A DNA stretch of 64,000 bases from CAVYXZ01 sp965223835 (GTDB lineage Bacteria; Chloroflexota; Anaerolineae; Aggregatilineales; Phototrophicaceae), in the NCBI GenBank assembly GCA_965223835.1, contig CBDCXQ010000001.1, positions 4,340,001 through 4,404,000 of the forward strand. Direction: 5' to 3'. A program made the position numbers and the translations under genes. Every line of letters starts with the position of its first letter. Position 1 is the stretch's first letter. Under the pieces are notes generated by a model. That model ran no database searches and was not told the origin of the DNA. It saw only the letters and a program-made list of their open reading frames with translations. Positions 22,771-31,527 of the stretch are shown here, one piece after another.

Positions 22771-23696
22771 CCACATGGGCCGCAGAAGTCGATTTTGGCG
22801 TTGTCCACCCGCTGGTGTATTTTGAGTGTCGGGCCGGGGAAGGGCCGATCATGGAGACGCTGCCGACCATTGTTAACGATGTTGACTTCGGTGCGATTGA
22901 AATTAGCCCGATCAAAGATCCAAGCATTCGCCAACAGGCCCGCGATTTGCTGGCATCGGCGCAGATCCAGGTGGTGCATCTGCCGATTCTCCCGATCATC
23001 GTGGAGGATCTGGGCATTGCTGATGCCGACACCGACCGGCGTGCCGCTGCGTTGACTCGGCTGAAAGATCTGCTGGACGAAGCGATCTACTTTGATGCGC
23101 CGCTGGCAATGATCACCGGCCCCCGTGATACGCCCGACCGTGAGGCTGCAACCGCTCGATTGGTGGAAGATATTCAGCAGTTGTGTGATTACGCCGCTGC
23201 GCAATCGACCAAACGTTTGCTGCACATCACCTTCGAAAACTTTGACCGGGACATTGAGAAAAAACGCTTAATCGGCCCGACTGTTGAAACCGTTGCGCTG
23301 GCTGACGCCGTAGACCGACCTAACTTTGGCCTGACATTGGACCTCAGTCACCTGCCACTGTTAAACGAAACATCGACCCACGCCATCACCACCGCCGCGC
23401 CGCATCTGATTCACGCCCACATCGGCAATTGTGTCAGCGACCATCCCGACTCACGGCTATATGGTGATTTTCACCCGCGTTTTGGGCATCCGCTGGGACA
23501 CAACGACCTGCCAGAAGTTATTGACTTCCTGCAACAACTTGATGCCGTTGACTTCTGGACTCGTACCCGTGAACGCCTGGACATCACGCCGATTCTCTCG
23601 ATGGAATTGCGGGCCTTCCCCGATGAGCATGCCGCTGCCATTCTCGCCAACGGCAAACGCACCTTTAGCCGCGCCTGGCAGCAGCTTAGGAGTTAA
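22767..23696 (+). CDS. Second sugar phosphate isomerase/epimerase-like protein
   Basis: A 309-residue TIM-barrel protein of the xylose-isomerase-like family. Features are LLHITFENFDRDIEKKRLIGP (Glu ligand), FGLTLDLSHLPLLNE (Asp, His), LIHAHIGNCVSDHPDSRLYGD (His) and ILSMELRAF near the end (Glu). It is longer than the first isomerase and diverged from it. Four-base overlap with the oxidoreductase upstream and two bases before the dehydrogenase downstream mark it as part of the same operon. The substrate is unknown. Confidence 0.83.
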   Translation: MTTWAAEVDFGVVHPLVYFECRAGEGPIMETLPTIVNDVDFGAIEISPIKDPSIRQQARDLLASAQIQVVHLPILPIIVEDLGIADADTDRRAAALTRLKDLLDEAIYFDAPLAMITGPRDTPDREAATARLVEDIQQLCDYAAAQSTKRLLHITFENFDRDIEKKRLIGPTVETVALADAVDRPNFGLTLDLSHLPLLNETSTHAITTAAPHLIHAHIGNCVSDHPDSRLYGDFHPRFGHPLGHNDLPEVIDFLQQLDAVDFWTRTRERLDITPILSMELRAFPDEHAAAILANGKRTFSRAWQQLRS

Positions 23697-23698
23697 CC

Positions 23699-24778
23699 GT
23701 GCGCGAGAAACTCAACATTATCGTGTGGGATAATATCGGCAATACACTGTGGGGGGTGCGCTTTCCTGACCGTTTCACCGCTGAGCAGCTTCAGGAAAAA
23801 CTACCGCTGGCTGACCCGACCGCGTTGGGGGCAACGGCAGTCCCGTCGTTTACGGATTTGTTTGCGGATTACGATGTGTCATTGCATGAATGCAAGACGC
23901 TCGATGAGGTTGTGCACCACATCCCCGATGCGGATTTCGTCGCCATCCATAAGGAAACGCTGCCCGGCGAGGTGCTGGCCATGGGCGAAAATGTGCGCCT
24001 GTTGCAGCATCTGGGCCTGGATTATCGTGGCTTGCCCCTCGACACGGCGCAGGCAATGGGCATTCCGTGTGCGGCCACGCCGCTGGTGAATTATCTGGCG
24101 GTGGCCGAACACAACTGGGCCTTGATTCTCAACCACCTGAAACAACTCCCCCGGCAGCGGGTTTACATGCAGCAGCGCGGTTATATTGACAAGGGTTGGG
24201 GACATATGTCATCACTCCACATCCAGCTAGCCTGCGATCAGACGCTGGGGCTGCTCGGTTTTGGCGAGATCGCCCGGCCAATGGCCCGCTATGCGCAAGC
24301 GTTCGGCATGAAAACCATCTACTGGGATATTCAGCGCTTTGCCGAATTGGAAGCGGAATTTGAAATTGAGTATGTGGAATGGGATGACCTGTGGCAACAG
24401 GCCGATATTTTGAGCGTCCAGATTCCGATTAAGCCGGAAACGCATAAAATCATCGGCGCACAGGAAATTGGCATGATGAAACCGACCGCTCTGTTCGTCA
24501 ACACGGCGCGGGGAAAGCTGATGGACCAACCGGCGCTGGTGGCTGCCCTGCAAAATCGCTCGATTGGCGGGGCGGCGTTGGATGTCTTTTACGAGGAACC
24601 CTTGCCGCCTGATGATCCGCTGCATGACTTGCACGACGACCTCGACAACAATGTCACGATCACGCCGCATTCGGCGTGGCAGGGCCATTGGACCCATGTC
24701 CGCGATTCGATGGGCATCTGGAACAACGTGTTGCATGTGCTGCGGGGTGAGCCGATTGAATATGAGGTCGGGCGATGA
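23699..24778 (+). CDS. D-isomer-specific 2-hydroxyacid dehydrogenase
   Basis: A 359-residue NAD-dependent dehydrogenase. The nucleotide-binding domain has TLGLLGFGEIARPMARYAQAFGM (GxGxxA variant), and the catalytic set is in FVNTARGKLMDQPALVAAL (Arg), the acidic pair around DVFYEEPLPPDDPL (Glu) and ITPHSAWQGH (His). The N-terminal domain is longer than in minimal family members. GTG start with AGGAG eight bases upstream. It overlaps the LLM gene by four bases. It may reduce or oxidise a 2-keto/2-hydroxy acid made in the pathway. Confidence 0.9.
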   Translation: MREKLNIIVWDNIGNTLWGVRFPDRFTAEQLQEKLPLADPTALGATAVPSFTDLFADYDVSLHECKTLDEVVHHIPDADFVAIHKETLPGEVLAMGENVRLLQHLGLDYRGLPLDTAQAMGIPCAATPLVNYLAVAEHNWALILNHLKQLPRQRVYMQQRGYIDKGWGHMSSLHIQLACDQTLGLLGFGEIARPMARYAQAFGMKTIYWDIQRFAELEAEFEIEYVEWDDLWQQADILSVQIPIKPETHKIIGAQEIGMMKPTALFVNTARGKLMDQPALVAALQNRSIGGAALDVFYEEPLPPDDPLHDLHDDLDNNVTITPHSAWQGHWTHVRDSMGIWNNVLHVLRGEPIEYEVGR

Positions 24779-25788
24779 CGATACAATTCGGCTTTTGTGT
24801 GCCCATCTTCGCCCAGCCGGGTGGTCGTCTGTTTCGCACGCCCAATTTCCCCGCCCTGGATACAGCGGTTGCGCTTGATCTGGCGTGGACAGCTGATGCG
24901 CTGGGCTATGACTCGTTGTGGGTCGCCGATCACCTGATGCTGGGAAAAGAACAGGCCATTCTGGAAGGCTGGACAACGTTGGCCGCGCTGGCGGGTTCCA
25001 CCCAACAGGCACAACTGGGGATTATCCATCAGGCCTATTTCTTTCGGCATCCCGCGCTTGCCGCCAAGATGATCGCCACGCTCGATCAAATCGCACCGGG
25101 ACGCTTTATCTACTTTATCGACACTGGCACCCGACCGGCGGAACATCACGCCTATGGTCTGACCTACCCGGATACAATCGAAGACCGAATGCCGATGTTG
25201 CTGGAAGGGCTGGAACTGGCCCGAATGCTCTGGCAGTCGAGTGAAGCCGCGCCCGTGACGTTCAACGGGCAATATTATCAGGTCAAAGATGCGGTTTGCA
25301 CACCGCCGGTGAAAGCGCCACCGGTCTGGTTTGGCGAAGCCCATCCGGTTACGCTGGCAGCCTGTGCCCAATATGGGGACGGCTGGAATTCCGTGCCGGT
25401 GCCTGTCAACCAACTGCGCCAGCGGCTCGATAATTTACGAACAGCCTGTGACGCAATCGACCGGGATTATGCCAGCATCGAAAAAAGCCTGGAAATCCAA
25501 ATTCTGATTGCGCCCGATCATGCAGCGTTGCGCCAGACCCTGCGTGGCATCGTGCAAATCGGGACTGAACAACCGCACCCGGATGTTCAAACATTTATCG
25601 ACGGTGGACCGCTGCCCGCAGTGTTGGCTGATACCTGGCTGATCGGCACACCAGCCGAAATACGCGCCCAATTACAAGCGTATATTGACCTGGGCTTCAG
25701 CCATTTTATGCTGTGGTTTGTCGATGCGCCGCAAACGGTTGGCTTGCACCTGTTTCAGGAGCAGGTCGCGCCACATTTTCGCGTTTGA
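24775..25788 (+). CDS. LLM-class flavin-dependent oxidoreductase
   Basis: A 337-residue luciferase-like monooxygenase (F420- or FMN-dependent TIM barrel). It shows AWTADALGYDSLWVADHLML, LAALAGSTQQAQLGI, HPALAAKMIATLDQIAPGRFIYFIDTG and the TFNGQYYQVKDAVCTPPVKAPPVWFG block common to this group, with GTPAEIRAQLQAYIDLGFSHFML at the end. It overlaps the hydroxyacid dehydrogenase gene by four bases. In a sugar-type operon its role is unclear; some family members oxidise sugar phosphates with F420. Confidence 0.88.
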   Translation: MTIQFGFCVPIFAQPGGRLFRTPNFPALDTAVALDLAWTADALGYDSLWVADHLMLGKEQAILEGWTTLAALAGSTQQAQLGIIHQAYFFRHPALAAKMIATLDQIAPGRFIYFIDTGTRPAEHHAYGLTYPDTIEDRMPMLLEGLELARMLWQSSEAAPVTFNGQYYQVKDAVCTPPVKAPPVWFGEAHPVTLAACAQYGDGWNSVPVPVNQLRQRLDNLRTACDAIDRDYASIEKSLEIQILIAPDHAALRQTLRGIVQIGTEQPHPDVQTFIDGGPLPAVLADTWLIGTPAEIRAQLQAYIDLGFSHFMLWFVDAPQTVGLHLFQEQVAPHFRV

Positions 25789-25817
25789 AACAGCGCTCAC
25801 ATGAGGATTGAGATAGC

Positions 25818-26603
25818 ATGACAGAATTATTCGATAATCTGTTTGGACTAGAAGGTAAAGTCGCACTGGTGCCGGGCGGTTATGGCGGCATTGGTGAAGC
25901 GGTTTGTCGAGGTTTGGCCGCTGCCGGGGCACAGATCGGCGTTGCTGGACACAATGCAGACCGGGCGCAGGCCTTGACCGACGCACTGAACGCTGCGGGC
26001 TATAGCGCCTTTGCCGCGCCGTTTGAAGCCAGTTCTGTCGCCGAAATCCGCACCATGACGGATGCGGTCGCCAATCATTTTGGGCGGCTCGATATTCTGG
26101 TTAACTGCGTGGGCCTGAATCGTGAGGAAAAGGCCGAGGAAATCACCGAAGAAAATTTCGATTATGTGTATACGGCCAACCTGAAATCGGCGCTGTTTTT
26201 GGCGCAGGCAGCGGCCAAACACATGATCGCTGGCGGTGAAGGTGGCAAACAAGTCCATCTCGGTTCGGTGCGCACCTTGTTGGCGCTGCGCGGACGTGGT
26301 TATGCGGCTTATTGTGCGGCAAAAGGCGGTCTGGGAACGATGTGCAAGCAACTCGCGGCGGAATGGGCACCGCATCATATCAATGTCAATGTAGTCGCGC
26401 CGACATTTGTCCGCACCGAGCAGGTCGCGGCCATGCTCAATGACCCGGAATTTTACGCCGCGCTGACAGCCAGGATTCCGTTAGGGCGCGTGGCTGAACC
26501 AGAAGAAGTCATGCAAGCTGTGCTATTTTTCGTATCCAGCGCATCCAATTTTGTCACCGGCCAAACGCTGTATCTCGATGGCGGCATCACCGCGACGCAG
26601 TAA
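25818..26603 (+). CDS. SDR-family oxidoreductase
   Basis: A 261-residue short-chain dehydrogenase. The cofactor motif is VPGGYGGIGEAV (GxxxGIG), the NNAG position reads NCVG, and the catalytic Ser and Tyr-x-x-x-Lys lie in LGSVRTLL and YAAYCAAKGG. The C-terminal end GRVAEPEEVMQAVLFFVSSASNFVTGQTLYLDGG is classical. NAD(P) preference is not clear. GAGGATTGAGAT precedes the ATG. It ends the run of catabolic genes begun at the ABC importer and may belong to the same operon, 29 bases after the LLM gene. Confidence 0.9.
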   Translation: MTELFDNLFGLEGKVALVPGGYGGIGEAVCRGLAAAGAQIGVAGHNADRAQALTDALNAAGYSAFAAPFEASSVAEIRTMTDAVANHFGRLDILVNCVGLNREEKAEEITEENFDYVYTANLKSALFLAQAAAKHMIAGGEGGKQVHLGSVRTLLALRGRGYAAYCAAKGGLGTMCKQLAAEWAPHHINVNVVAPTFVRTEQVAAMLNDPEFYAALTARIPLGRVAEPEEVMQAVLFFVSSASNFVTGQTLYLDGGITATQ

Positions 26604-26667
26604 CAACTGCTTTTCAACGAAACCGCCACTTACGAGAGCCAAACCGAAGCGATTTTTGGGAACAACT

Positions 26668-27282
26668 ATGAAGTTACTGATTGCGACCAGCAACGCGGGC
26701 AAGGTACGCGAATATCAAACCCTGCTGGGAGATTTACCGATCACGCTGTTGAGCCTGGCAGATGTGGATCTGGCAGCAATGGAGGTGGCGGAAAATGCGA
26801 CGACGCTGGTGGGGAATGCCGGCATCAAAGCGCAAGCCTATGCGGCGGCTGCCAGTGGTCTGCCTGCTCTGGCGGATGACACCGGTCTGTTTGTGGATGC
26901 GCTGGGCGGTGAACCCGGCGTGTATCCCGCTCGTTACGGCGGCCCCGATTTAACGATGCAACAGCGACGACAGAAATTGTTAACTGCGCTAGGTGACACA
27001 CCACTGGAAGAACGGACTGCCCGCTTTCAATGCGTGATTGCGCTGGCCCAACCCCAAATTGAAACCGTTCAAACTGTTGAAGGCACCTGTGAGGGGCGGA
27101 TCGCGCTGGCTGAAGATGAAGGCGGCAGCGGCTTTGGTTACGATGCGATATTTATTCCCAATGGCTATACAGTGAGTTGGAGCCGGGTGTCGATAGCCGA
27201 GAAAAACCGGATCAGCCACCGGGGACAGGCTGTCCAGAAAATGATCCCCATTATCCAGCGCCTTTTAGCTGGCAAAAGCTGA
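26668..27282 (+). CDS. rdgB: XTP/dITP diphosphatase
   Basis: A 204-residue HAM1/RdgB pyrophosphatase that hydrolyses non-canonical purine triphosphates and keeps inosine and xanthosine out of DNA. The family motifs are SNAGKVREY at the N-terminus, GLPALADDTGLFVDALGG with the catalytic Asp pair, PGVYPARYGG, GFGYDAIFIPNG and EKNRISHRGQAV. One usual position, SYAEM, reads SWSRVSIAEKN here, a mild variant. Start chosen at the ATG giving MKLLIATSNAGK; the frame runs further upstream but without family sequence. It lies 17 bases before the convergent dnaA stop. Confidence 0.93.
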   Translation: MKLLIATSNAGKVREYQTLLGDLPITLLSLADVDLAAMEVAENATTLVGNAGIKAQAYAAAASGLPALADDTGLFVDALGGEPGVYPARYGGPDLTMQQRRQKLLTALGDTPLEERTARFQCVIALAQPQIETVQTVEGTCEGRIALAEDEGGSGFGYDAIFIPNGYTVSWSRVSIAEKNRISHRGQAVQKMIPIIQRLLAGKS

Positions 27283-27299
27283 TAACAGTCTTCTCGTGG

Positions 27300-28706
27300 T
27301 TATTCGTCGCCGTTGACGATGCGTTCGCGCAGGGCCAGTAATTCATAGCGGAAATCTTCATCGTCGACCATCATCTCGGCGACTTTGTTGTAGCCGTGCA
27401 GCACGGTGGTATGGCTGCGACCACCGAAAACATCGCCAATTTGTGGCAGCGAGGCTTCAGTAATCTCGCGGGCGAGATACATTGCGATCTGGCGCACGTG
27501 ATTGATGCGCCCGGTGCGTCGCTTTCCGGTCAGGTCGTCAGCGTCGAGGTGATGATAGTTGGCGGTGAGGTCAACCACATTTTCGATGGTCAGGGCAGCA
27601 GTTGCCTGATACTCCGAACGGGCATATTGTTGTTCGACAATGCGTTCTGCCGTGTTCAGCGTCAGCAACTCCTGCCCCAGATGACTCTGCGCAATCACCT
27701 GGGTAAACAACCCTTCCAGTTCGCGGATACTGGTTCGCGCCCGGTCGGCCAGTGTCTCACTCACCGAGCGCGGCATCCGTACCCCGCGTTCCTGTGCCCA
27801 GCTTTCAACAATGGCAACGCGAGTTTCGAATTCTGGTAACTGAATATCCATCACCAGCCCGCCCTCAAAGCGTGACCGCAACCGATCTTCCAGCAGGGTT
27901 AACTCACGCGGGTGCCGGTCTGAGGCGATGACGATTTGCTTGTTATAAGTGTAGAGTGCGTTAAAGGTATGGAAGAATTCTTCCTGGGTGCTTTCCTTGC
28001 CCGCAATAAATTGAATATCATCGACGAGGAGCACATCAACCGAGCGATATTTTTCACGGAACATGGCGGTTGTGCGCTGGCGAATGGCACCGACCAGGTC
28101 ATTGATAAACGCTTCGGAAGGGATATAGATGACGTTCAGTCCGCGCAACCGGCAGGCATGGGCGATGGCGTGTAAAAGGTGGGTTTTGCCCAGCCCAACC
28201 CCGCCATAAACCACAAATGGATTGTAGAGGTTGGCCGGGTTTTCAGCGACGGAGAGAGCCGCCGAAAACAGCAAATTATTGACGTTGCCGACCACAAAAC
28301 GATCAAACGTATATCGTGGGTTGATCTGACTTTCCGGGAGGTCGGGACGTTCGGGCGGGGCGACCTGCTGATGCAGGGGGATTGATGGGGTCGCTGTTTC
28401 CTGTTGGGCCATGTACTGGAACAGCGGCATATCGGCCTGTTCAGCAACCGTTTCCGGGCTGTGATGAATCTCGAACCGCAATTCAACTGTTGACCCATAT
28501 ACATCGCTCAGCACTCGCCGAATCGTGCGGTACAGCCGGTGTTGCAGGTTATCCCGCGTGTAAGTATTGCGAACGCCAATCACAAATGTCACCGGGGTTT
28601 CAAACGCCAGGAAAACCGCATCGCGCAGCCAGGTATCAAAATTGGCGCGATCCAGTTGGACCTCCAGTTGGTTGAGCGCTGCGTTCCAGGCGACTAACGG
28701 TTCCAC
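27300..28706 (-). CDS. dnaA: Chromosomal replication initiator DnaA
   Basis: A 468-residue initiator that binds DnaA boxes and melts the origin. Domain I is at 1-85 (FDTWLRDAVFLAF), a variable linker to about 128, then the AAA+ core with NPRYTFDRFVVGNVN, Walker A GGVGLGKTH (168-176), Walker B LLVDDIQF (226-233) and the box VII Arg region RLRSRFEGGLVMDIQLPE. The C-terminal DNA-binding domain has DVFGGRSHTTVLHG, the box-recognition helix. The start is GTG (28704-28706) with a weak GGAAG. dnaN is not adjacent. A 628-base noncoding region upstream, towards spoVS, has origin-like features. Confidence 0.97.
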   Translation of the reverse strand: MEPLVAWNAALNQLEVQLDRANFDTWLRDAVFLAFETPVTFVIGVRNTYTRDNLQHRLYRTIRRVLSDVYGSTVELRFEIHHSPETVAEQADMPLFQYMAQQETATPSIPLHQQVAPPERPDLPESQINPRYTFDRFVVGNVNNLLFSAALSVAENPANLYNPFVVYGGVGLGKTHLLHAIAHACRLRGLNVIYIPSEAFINDLVGAIRQRTTAMFREKYRSVDVLLVDDIQFIAGKESTQEEFFHTFNALYTYNKQIVIASDRHPRELTLLEDRLRSRFEGGLVMDIQLPEFETRVAIVESWAQERGVRMPRSVSETLADRARTSIRELEGLFTQVIAQSHLGQELLTLNTAERIVEQQYARSEYQATAALTIENVVDLTANYHHLDADDLTGKRRTGRINHVRQIAMYLAREITEASLPQIGDVFGGRSHTTVLHGYNKVAEMMVDDEDFRYELLALRERIVNGDE

Positions 28707-29209
28707 GATTCTGACTTCCAGAGACGATAAATTTATTCGCTGCCATCACAGGGCAAAGCGAACACTAAAGGGCAAATTATGCCCTCTGGTCGGTCTATCC
28801 AATTGCAAAGTGGTCGGTCATCATGCTGTGGGGCGGTGTGAGTGCCCCTGGCAAAAAAACATCCGAGGTATGGAGTTTTTTTCGCTGTGTGTGCTGGCTA
28901 AGCACATCCATAGTATAGCGAAATCATGCTATTTCCTCAACAGTTTAGCACCGGAATCAGCCAGATTTTAAGGTTGGGATATATCGTCCACAGTTGCCAA
29001 AAATTTGGGATAATTCGCAATTGGAGTCACAAGCCGAATAACCGCTAGATATACAGTTCGGAGACCTGAAAGCCACTATATCTATCTATTTGGAGCCACT
29101 TTGACGTGAATCCACATCAATTTCATAGACACATGTTTAACTTTTAACATTGGGATAATTTCTACCAGGTTCGCTAATTCTGCTAAAAATTGGGAAATTA
29201 GTCTTGGTA

Positions 29210-29227
29210 TTAGAACTTATGTTCTAA
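29210..29227. promoter_or_regulatory. LexA-type (GAAC-N4-GTTC) box
   Basis: TTAGAAC-TTAT-GTTCTAA is a perfect 7-4-7 palindrome containing GAACNNNNGTTC, the LexA/DinR consensus of Gram-positive bacteria and related phyla. It lies 18 bases before a -35-like TAGACT of the spoVS promoter and within the possible origin. SOS control is inferred. Confidence 0.5.
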
Positions 29228-29244
29228 GCTATTTAATAGGGTGG

Positions 29245-29273
29245 TAGACTCTACAAAGATTTTCATGTAGAAT
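29245..29273 (+). promoter_or_regulatory. Candidate spoVS promoter
   Basis: TAGACT (29245-29250) and TAGAAT (29268-29273) are spaced by 17 bases; each matches consensus in four or five positions. The predicted start is about 55 bases before the spoVS ATG. Confidence 0.4.
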
Positions 29274-29334
29274 AAATACCATAACAAATAAATCGATTTG
29301 CAACAAAAATATTTTTAGAGATAGGCGGGTAACA

Positions 29335-29694
29335 ATGACAGACCACTATAGTACCAGTTCATTCCCTCCACCCTTAGACGCCGATGAACCATCGGATCTA
29401 CCCACTATGGAAGAAGAAGAAAGCAAGCGAGTCGATATTATCAAGGTGTCGGCAAAATCGCGGTCAACAGCGGTTGCCGGGGCGATTGCAGCGGTCATGC
29501 GCGAACATCACTATGCTGAGGTTCAAGCCATTGGGGCCGGTGCGGTCAATCAAGCGGTGAAAGCGTTGGCAATCGCGCGGGGCTATCTGAGCCGGGATGA
29601 AATCGACATTATTTTCACGCCCTTTTTTACCGAAGTTGATATTGATGGGCAGGAGCGGACCGCTGTGCGTTTCCATGTCGAACCGCGACCATAA
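29335..29694 (+). CDS. SpoVS-family (Alba-like) protein
   Basis: A 119-residue protein whose C-terminal 88 residues match SpoVS: IIKVSAKSRSTAVAGAIAAVMREH, EVQAIGAGAVNQAVKALAIARGYL, DIIFTPFFTEVDIDGQERTAVRFHVEPR. SpoVS proteins are Alba-fold and thought to bind nucleic acid; they affect sporulation in Bacillus but are also present in many non-sporulating bacteria. The first 30 or so residues (acidic and Pro/Ser rich) are extra to the family. It is divergent from dnaA and four bases before a PHP phosphoesterase gene, so it is probably co-transcribed with the latter. Function in this organism is unknown. Confidence 0.92.
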   Translation: MTDHYSTSSFPPPLDADEPSDLPTMEEEESKRVDIIKVSAKSRSTAVAGAIAAVMREHHYAEVQAIGAGAVNQAVKALAIARGYLSRDEIDIIFTPFFTEVDIDGQERTAVRFHVEPRP

Positions 29695-29698
29695 ATAG

Positions 29699-30523
29699 AT
29701 GCAGGCTGATCTTCATGCACACACGACAGCCTCAGACGGACAGCTTTCTCCACCAGAATTAGTTCACCTGGCTCGACAATGTAAACTGGATGTTGTAGCG
29801 ATCACCGATCACGATACAACATCTGGTGTTTTGCCTGCCCAGCTTGCGGCGCTGGGCGACATTGAGGTTATTCCCGGTATCGAACTTGGTGCGCGTGATG
29901 CTACCCATCATGTCGATATACTGGGTTATTTCATTGATGATAAGCACCCCGGCTTGCAACAACGCCTGGAACAATTCCGCATGGATCGCGAACAACGCGC
30001 CCGAACGATCGTTGACAGGCTGGCCCAGCAGGGAACCCCGGTCAATTGGGAGCGCGTGGTCGTGCTGGCGCATGGTGACAATGTAGGCCGTCCGCATATT
30101 GCGCAGGCCCTGGTTGAGGCCGGTCATGCACGGTCAATGACCGAAGCATTTGAACACTATATCGGTAGCAAGAGCCAGGCCTATGTTCCCCGGCAGACCA
30201 TTGCCCCTGCCGAAGCGATTGATCTCATTCATGCAGCGGGTGGCGTTGCCGTCCTGGCGCATCCAGTCTTTGTACGCGATTTTCCGGCAGCAGTTGCCGA
30301 CTTTGTCGCTGTGGGTCTGGATGGTATCGAGGTATATTACCCTGACCATACGCCTGAAATCGAAGCTCAGGCACGCGCACTGGCCGAACGTTATCAGTTA
30401 ATCATGACCGGCGGCTCTGATTTTCATGGTCTGAATGTGCCCGACAAAGGCATGCTCGGATCGGTGATCGCTCCTGATAGTGCTGTCGCTACATTGCGTA
30501 AACGCGCCAATCGCTATTCGTGA
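29699..30523 (+). CDS. PHP-domain phosphoesterase
   Basis: A 274-residue PHP-fold metal phosphoesterase resembling YciV/RNase AM (3',5'-nucleoside bisphosphate phosphatase). Metal motifs are ADLHAHTTASDG, AITDHDT, VIPGIEL, HVDILGYFID, AVLAHPVF and the final TGGSDFHG. It contains the inserted cap region DREQRARTIVDRLAQQGTPVNWERV characteristic of this group. Its last 10 bases overlap the convergent holB gene. It starts four bases after spoVS. Confidence 0.92.
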   Translation: MQADLHAHTTASDGQLSPPELVHLARQCKLDVVAITDHDTTSGVLPAQLAALGDIEVIPGIELGARDATHHVDILGYFIDDKHPGLQQRLEQFRMDREQRARTIVDRLAQQGTPVNWERVVVLAHGDNVGRPHIAQALVEAGHARSMTEAFEHYIGSKSQAYVPRQTIAPAEAIDLIHAAGGVAVLAHPVFVRDFPAAVADFVAVGLDGIEVYYPDHTPEIEAQARALAERYQLIMTGGSDFHGLNVPDKGMLGSVIAPDSAVATLRKRANRYS

Positions 30524-31527
30524 CGCAGCCCCGGATAATCCAAAAACAGACTTTCCAAAGCCAACCGCACATTGATATTGTAGCGCAGGTTATCCATCAT
30601 GGTTTTGGTAGCCTGCAGCGCCGCCAGCACATCATCGGCTGAAAAGTAAATCGCGAACTGCTGTAAGCTGATGAGGCGGTCACTGTTGGCGGGGGGGATG
30701 CGGCTCTCACGGGTGAGTAGCAGCAAATCGCGCCAATAAGTTTGCCACAGTTCGAGTACTGGCTGGACCACCTGCTTGTTCTCTTTGGCAATAATCTGGG
30801 CCAGATCGAAGCGCCCCGTCCGGTCGCGTCCCAGGCAATCCTCCAACATATCCAGCGCTGTTTCGCGTTGTTCCAGCACCGCAGCGTCCTGAAAAGCCCG
30901 GATCGCCCAACCGATGCGTCCACCGCTCAAGCGGGCCAGCAGTTCGGCCTGGTCGGATTCGGCACCGAAGCATTCGATCAATGTATCTCGCACTACTGGT
31001 AGGGCCACCGGTCGCAGATTCAGAATCTGACTACGGCTGGTAATGGTCGAGAGTAAGGCTTCGGGCGCATTGGCTAACAAGATCAAGACGGCGGAGTCTG
31101 GCGGTTCCTCCAACGTTTTGAGCAACGCATCCTGGGCACGGGGCTGCGCGTGATCGAAATGCTCAAAGATAGCGATGCGATAACGGGTTTCGAAAGGCTT
31201 CATCGCCAGCCCGCGCATAACATTACGAATGGTATCAATGCGCAGCGCACCGGTCGTCGAATCCAGTTCGGAGTACAAAAGGTCCGGGTGATTGCCGCTT
31301 TGCACCAGTTTGCAAGACCGACATTCGAGGCAGGGACGCATGGTTTCGTCCGAGTGAGTGCAGTTGAGCGCCAACGTAAAGGCATGGGCGAGTGTGTTTT
31401 TGCCAATTGAGTCGGTCCCGGTTATCAGGTAGGCATGGCGAATCCGCGCATGGGCAATGCTCTTACGCAGTTGCGCAACCGCCCAATCATGCCCATAAAC
31501 CGGCCAGGGATATACTGAGTTTGTCAT
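30514..31527 (-). CDS. holB: DNA polymerase III delta' subunit
   Basis: A 337-residue clamp-loader subunit. The AAA+ module has HAYLITGTDSIGKNTLAHAF (P-loop variant GxDSxGKN), a Cys4 zinc module starting LNCTHSDETMRPCLECRSCKL, HPDLLYSE, IRNVMRGLAMKPFETRYRIAIFEHFDHAQPRAQDALLKTLEEPP, and LSTITSRSQIL for the SRC/SRS motif. The C-terminal collar has LARLSGGRIGWAIRAF. It could also be annotated as a DnaX-like ATPase, but size and context favour delta'. It overlaps the PHP gene tail by 10 bases (convergent). Confidence 0.88.
   Translation of the reverse strand: MTNSVYPWPVYGHDWAVAQLRKSIAHARIRHAYLITGTDSIGKNTLAHAFTLALNCTHSDETMRPCLECRSCKLVQSGNHPDLLYSELDSTTGALRIDTIRNVMRGLAMKPFETRYRIAIFEHFDHAQPRAQDALLKTLEEPPDSAVLILLANAPEALLSTITSRSQILNLRPVALPVVRDTLIECFGAESDQAELLARLSGGRIGWAIRAFQDAAVLEQRETALDMLEDCLGRDRTGRFDLAQIIAKENKQVVQPVLELWQTYWRDLLLLTRESRIPPANSDRLISLQQFAIYFSADDVLAALQATKTMMDNLRYNINVRLALESLFLDYPGLRHE

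Larger units (their letters stand above)
28707..29334. other. Candidate replication origin region between dnaA and spoVS
   Basis: A noncoding, largely AT-rich stretch between divergent dnaA and spoVS. It holds DnaA-box-like 9-mers: TTATCCCAA twice on the minus strand (29005-29013, 29150-29158), ATATCCCAA (28974-28982), ATTTCCCAA (29190-29198), and on the plus strand TCGTCCACA (28984-28992) and GAATCCACA (29108-29116). An A/T-rich run occurs at 29258-29320. None is the exact TTATCCACA, so origin function is an inference from position, clustering and base composition. A small AGGGCA-AATTA-TGCCCT hairpin also lies near 28768-28784. Confidence 0.45.
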
